From NCBI GenBank assembly GCA_016287075.1, contig JAEEVC010000009.1, positions 36,135 through 100,134 on the forward strand: a stretch of DNA of 64,000 nt. The letters are read 5' to 3'. The notes beneath the pieces are model-generated. The model was not told the origin of the DNA, did not search any database, and saw only the letters and a list, made by a program, of their open reading frames with translations. The position numbers were made by a program, and so were the translations under genes. Position 1 is the first letter of the stretch; each line of letters begins with the position of its first letter. The DNA comes from Bacteroidales bacterium. Its GTDB lineage: Bacteria > Bacteroidota > Bacteroidia > Bacteroidales > UBA932. This document shows positions 61,867 through 64,000 of the stretch, piece after piece.

Positions 61867-61986
61867 AAATCCATAACAGAGGAGCTGTCTCTTCTTCCGA
61901 GCTATTCCTTCGGTAACGGCCGGTTCTTCCTGTCGGGACGCTATCTGATGCTGAATTTCCGCTACGTCTTCAATCGGATGAAGTAG
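61867..61986 (+). pseudogene. C-terminal remnant of an outer-membrane beta-barrel gene
   Basis: An in-frame stretch of 39 codons ends in a stop at 61984-61986 and encodes ...LPSYSFGNGRFFLSGRYL followed by MLNFRYVFNRMK. The GRYxxLNxRxxxN pattern matches the end of the barrel protein at 21441-24239 (YGRYFLLNLRFRLNKI) and similar C-termini. There is no start codon or remaining gene upstream: the ClC stop precedes it by a few nucleotides in another frame. It looks like the leftover of a deleted gene. Confidence 0.65.
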
Positions 61987-62012
61987 GCCTTGTGCGTGGC
62001 ACGAAAGAGCAA

Positions 62013-62036
62013 CGCTCCTGATTCCGGTCAGGAGCG
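62013..62036. terminator. Hairpin between convergent transcription units
   Basis: Nine-bp perfect stem CGCTCCTGA / TCAGGAGCG with a 6-nt loop, between the ClC gene and remnant (plus) and the esterase (minus). There is no good T-run on either side, so termination may be weak or factor-dependent. Confidence 0.5.
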
Positions 62037-62068
62037 CTGTCTCAATGGGAAATTGCCGGGTCGGGGCG

Positions 62069-63112
62069 TTATTTCGCGCGCTGCTCGGCGAGGAAGCGGT
62101 CGAGGCTCGCGAAGAACTCCTTGCGGTACGGCTCGATCTTGTCCGTGCCGAACTCGGAAGTGGTGAAGCCCCAGCCGTGGCCGCCGGCGGGATAGATGTA
62201 CATTTCCGCAGGGACCTTGTTCTCGATGAGTTTCTCGTACATCCAGATGCTGTTGATGGCCGGGACGGTCTTGTCGTCGGTGCAGAGGGCGAGGAAGGTT
62301 GCCGGCGTGGACGCGGTGACCTGACGCTGGAGGGAGTACTTCCGGGCGAGCTTTTCATGACGATCCCTGCTTTCCATCAGCTCCTTCCGGTAGGCTTCCA
62401 GGGATTTCCCGTCGCGGAGGACATCCCCTTCCCCGCGGCCGATCAGGTTGACATGGGTGCCGCGGTGGGTGTCCTGTTCCAGGGAAATGACCGGGTAGAT
62501 CAGCACCGCGAAGTCGGGCTTGGTGACGGCATCGACATACATGGTCTCGGTCGTCGCGGCGAGGTGGCCGCCGGCGGAAAAGCCCATGACGCCGATCTGG
62601 CTGACCTTCCACTGGGCGGCATGCTCCCGGCAATAGCGGAAGGTGTTCTGGACATCCGTCAGCGGGACACGGTGATGCTGGTTCGGCATGCGGTATTTGA
62701 CGACGGCGACCGTAATGCCCCTTTCGAGCATCCATTTCGCGACGTAAAGGCCTTCATTCCAGGAAGATGTGTACTTGTATCCGCCGCCGGGACAGACGAT
62801 CAGCATCTGCCCGTTCGGCTTCTTCGGGAAGTACAGGTCGAAGCGGGCCAGATCATTGATATTGCCGAGGTTCCCGGTTTCGGAAAGGGTCTCGGGCCCG
62901 GTGAGGCCGTTGGCTTCCTTCATCTCGAATCCGGCATAGGTCGTTTTCTTGCCATACACCGGATCGACCGTCTGGGCCTCGCTGGACGCGGCATACAGGA
63001 AGACCGTCTCGTCCGGACGGAGTTTGGAATTGGGGGTCTGCGCTTCCGCTGCCGCGGAAAGCAGGAGGGCGGCACCGAGCGCCGCAGCAAGGGAAATGAG
63101 GATTCTTTTCAT
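62069..63112 (-). CDS. Secreted alpha/beta-hydrolase esterase (acetyl-xylan-esterase-like)
   Basis: A 347-residue hydrolase. Start at 63112 (MKRILISLAAALGAALLLSAAAEAQ) gives a clean signal peptide; longer in-frame starts run into the repeat array and are rejected. The oxyanion-hole motif is CPGGGYKY, the nucleophile elbow GFSAGGH (about residue 178), the acid in CTDDKTVP and the catalytic His in PAGGHGWG. Length and motifs match Bacteroidetes acetylxylan esterases and related carbohydrate esterases of the BD-FAE/Axe type. It probably removes ester groups from hemicellulose in the periplasm. It has its own promoter and no glycosidase neighbour. Confidence 0.85.
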   Translation of the reverse strand: MKRILISLAAALGAALLLSAAAEAQTPNSKLRPDETVFLYAASSEAQTVDPVYGKKTTYAGFEMKEANGLTGPETLSETGNLGNINDLARFDLYFPKKPNGQMLIVCPGGGYKYTSSWNEGLYVAKWMLERGITVAVVKYRMPNQHHRVPLTDVQNTFRYCREHAAQWKVSQIGVMGFSAGGHLAATTETMYVDAVTKPDFAVLIYPVISLEQDTHRGTHVNLIGRGEGDVLRDGKSLEAYRKELMESRDRHEKLARKYSLQRQVTASTPATFLALCTDDKTVPAINSIWMYEKLIENKVPAEMYIYPAGGHGWGFTTSEFGTDKIEPYRKEFFASLDRFLAEQRAK

Positions 63113-63133
63113 CGTTTGAACAATCTGGTAGGA

Positions 63134-63164
63134 CAAATCTCGCACATTTTTCCCGCATTTCAAA
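63134..63164 (-). promoter_or_regulatory. Promoter of the esterase gene
   Basis: Minus-strand TTTG (63161-63164), 19-nt spacer, GAGATTTG (63134-63141; one mismatch to TAnnTTTG). It lies between the gene and the repeat array, so the array is not needed for transcription of the esterase. Confidence 0.55.
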
Positions 63165-63174
63165 CAGAGGCGCT

Positions 63175-64000
63175 GTGCCAGATGTGTTTTTTCTGCATCG
63201 CATCTGGTACGCGAATCGCCTTTGTAGTGCCTTTTGGTGTGCCAGGTGCGCATACTTTCTTCGCATCTGGTACGCCAATCGTTGTTGTGTGGCCCTTTGG
63301 TGTGCCAGGTGCGCCGTCTTTCTTCACATCTGGTACGCCAATCGTTGTTGTGGGGCCCTTTGGTGTGCCAGGTGCGCCGTCTTTCTTCGCATCTGGTTCG
63401 CCAATCGTTGTTGTGGGGCCCTTCGGTGTGCCAGGTGCGCATACTTTTTTCGCATCTGGTACACCAATCAATATCGCTTGCCTTTCCGGTGTACTAGATG
63501 TGCATACTTTCTTCACATCTGGTACGCGAAATAGCTTTGCAGCCTCTTCCGCTGTACCAGATGTGTTTTTCTGCATCGCATCTGGAACGCCAATCGCCCT
63601 TGCTTGCCTATCCGGTGAGCCAGGCGCGCATGCTTTTTTCGCATCTGGTACACCAATCACTATCGCTTGCCTTTCCGGTGTACTAGATGTGCATACTTTC
63701 TTCACATCTGATACGCGAATCGCCTTTGCTTGCCTATCCGGTGTGCCAGATGCGCCGTCTTTTTTCGCATCTGGTACGCGAAATAGCTTTGCAGCCTCTT
63801 CCGCTGTGCCAGATGTGTTTTTCTGCATCGCATCTGGTACGCCAATCGTTGTTGTGAGGCCCTTCGGTGTGCCAGGTGCGCTGTCTTTCTTCGCATCTGG
63901 TACGCGAAATAGCTTTGCAGCCTCTTCCGCTGTGCCGGATGTGTTTTTCTGCATCGCATCTGGTACGCCAATCGTTGTTGTGAGGCCCTTCGGTGTGCCA
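63175..64000. repeat. Tandem array of 63-nt palindromic units (runs off the window)
   Basis: Thirteen units plus a partial one, each averaging exactly 63 nt. Every unit has a GTGCCAGATG-type arm, a variable loop of about 12-15 nt, a CATCTGGTAC-type arm and a linker of about 25 nt. Loops fall into three types and linkers into about five; they recur in different combinations. Because 63 is divisible by 3, all frames repeat; on the minus strand one frame (63160-63954) reads as 21-residue repeats with VPDA and GTPKG. I see no start signal for it and cannot tell coding from non-coding. Confidence 0.85.

Noticed and set aside
63113..63442. N-terminal extension of the esterase into the repeat array
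   Set aside because: The extension is translated repeat sequence (WHTKGPHNNDWRTRC type); the signal peptide starts at 63112 and a promoter lies between.
63175..64000. CRISPR array
   Set aside because: The units are palindromic and evenly spaced, but the repeat part varies between units, the spacer-like linkers recur in the same few forms, and no cas gene is visible.

Overview
The window is a GC-rich chromosomal segment from a member of the Bacteroidales. Support: two SusC/SusD pairs, many lipoproteins with short signal peptides ending in Cys, BACON, PKD-like, fimbrillin-like and DUF4843/DUF4831 proteins, a short 286-residue primary sigma factor, promoters of the Bacteroidetes type (TTTG or TTG, 19-20 nt, TAnnTTTG) and almost no Shine-Dalgarno sequences. 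I cannot name a genus; a gut or rumen Bacteroidales lineage with unusually high GC would fit. No tRNA, rRNA, prophage, IS transposase or CRISPR was found.

Layout. 1-5385 (minus): tight housekeeping operon, P-loop (zeta-like) kinase, tldD, tldE, SlyD-like FKBP isomerase with a His/Cys-rich tail, GT2 glycosyltransferase and the start of trkA. 5392-7071 (minus): POT-family peptide transporter. 7201-21284 (minus): seven-gene SusC/SusD operon with DUF4843 and PKD-like lipoproteins, an active zinc metalloprotease, a paralogue that has lost every zinc ligand, and a BACON lipoprotein. 21441-24239 (minus): outer-membrane beta-barrel protein. 24300-24453: palindromic repeat element. 24575-30593 (plus): lipid A acyltransferase, DUF4831, pepD, hrpB. 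30698-31821 (plus): rpsF-rpsR-rplI. 31920-33935 (plus): polyferredoxin membrane protein. 34022-41911 (minus): three surface lipoproteins (Ig-like/starch-binding-like and two fimbrillin/FISUMP-like). 42035-48774 (minus): second SusC/SusD operon. 48863-49970 (minus): CBM9-like protein and a small membrane protein. 50035-51078 (plus): metal-chelate binding lipoprotein. 51091-51295: branched palindromic elements. 51322-53491 (minus): 3'-5' exonuclease and dnaN. 53647-61859 (plus): degQ, rpoD, argS, ygiQ, a small unknown gene and a ClC channel. 61867-61986: remnant of a beta-barrel gene. 62069-63112 (minus): secreted esterase. 63175-64000: tandem array of 63-nt palindromic units running off the end.

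Functional reading. The left half looks geared to protein or peptide use: a protease-linked Sus system at the outer membrane, a POT transporter immediately downstream for inner-membrane uptake, and cytoplasmic TldD/TldE and PepD to finish digestion. The second Sus operon and the lipoprotein cluster beside it are surface-exposed binding machinery of unknown ligand.

Most unusual are the repeats. One palindromic family (arms of about 26 bp enclosing three small hairpins, with compensatory changes between copies) occurs as a tandem pair between two convergent genes at 51091-51295, and again inside the ygiQ reading frame at 58396-58514, where the frame stays open. A second family with a similar arm-plus-core design lies at 24300-24453. 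The array at the right end is a mosaic of a few loop and linker modules on a strict 63-nt period.
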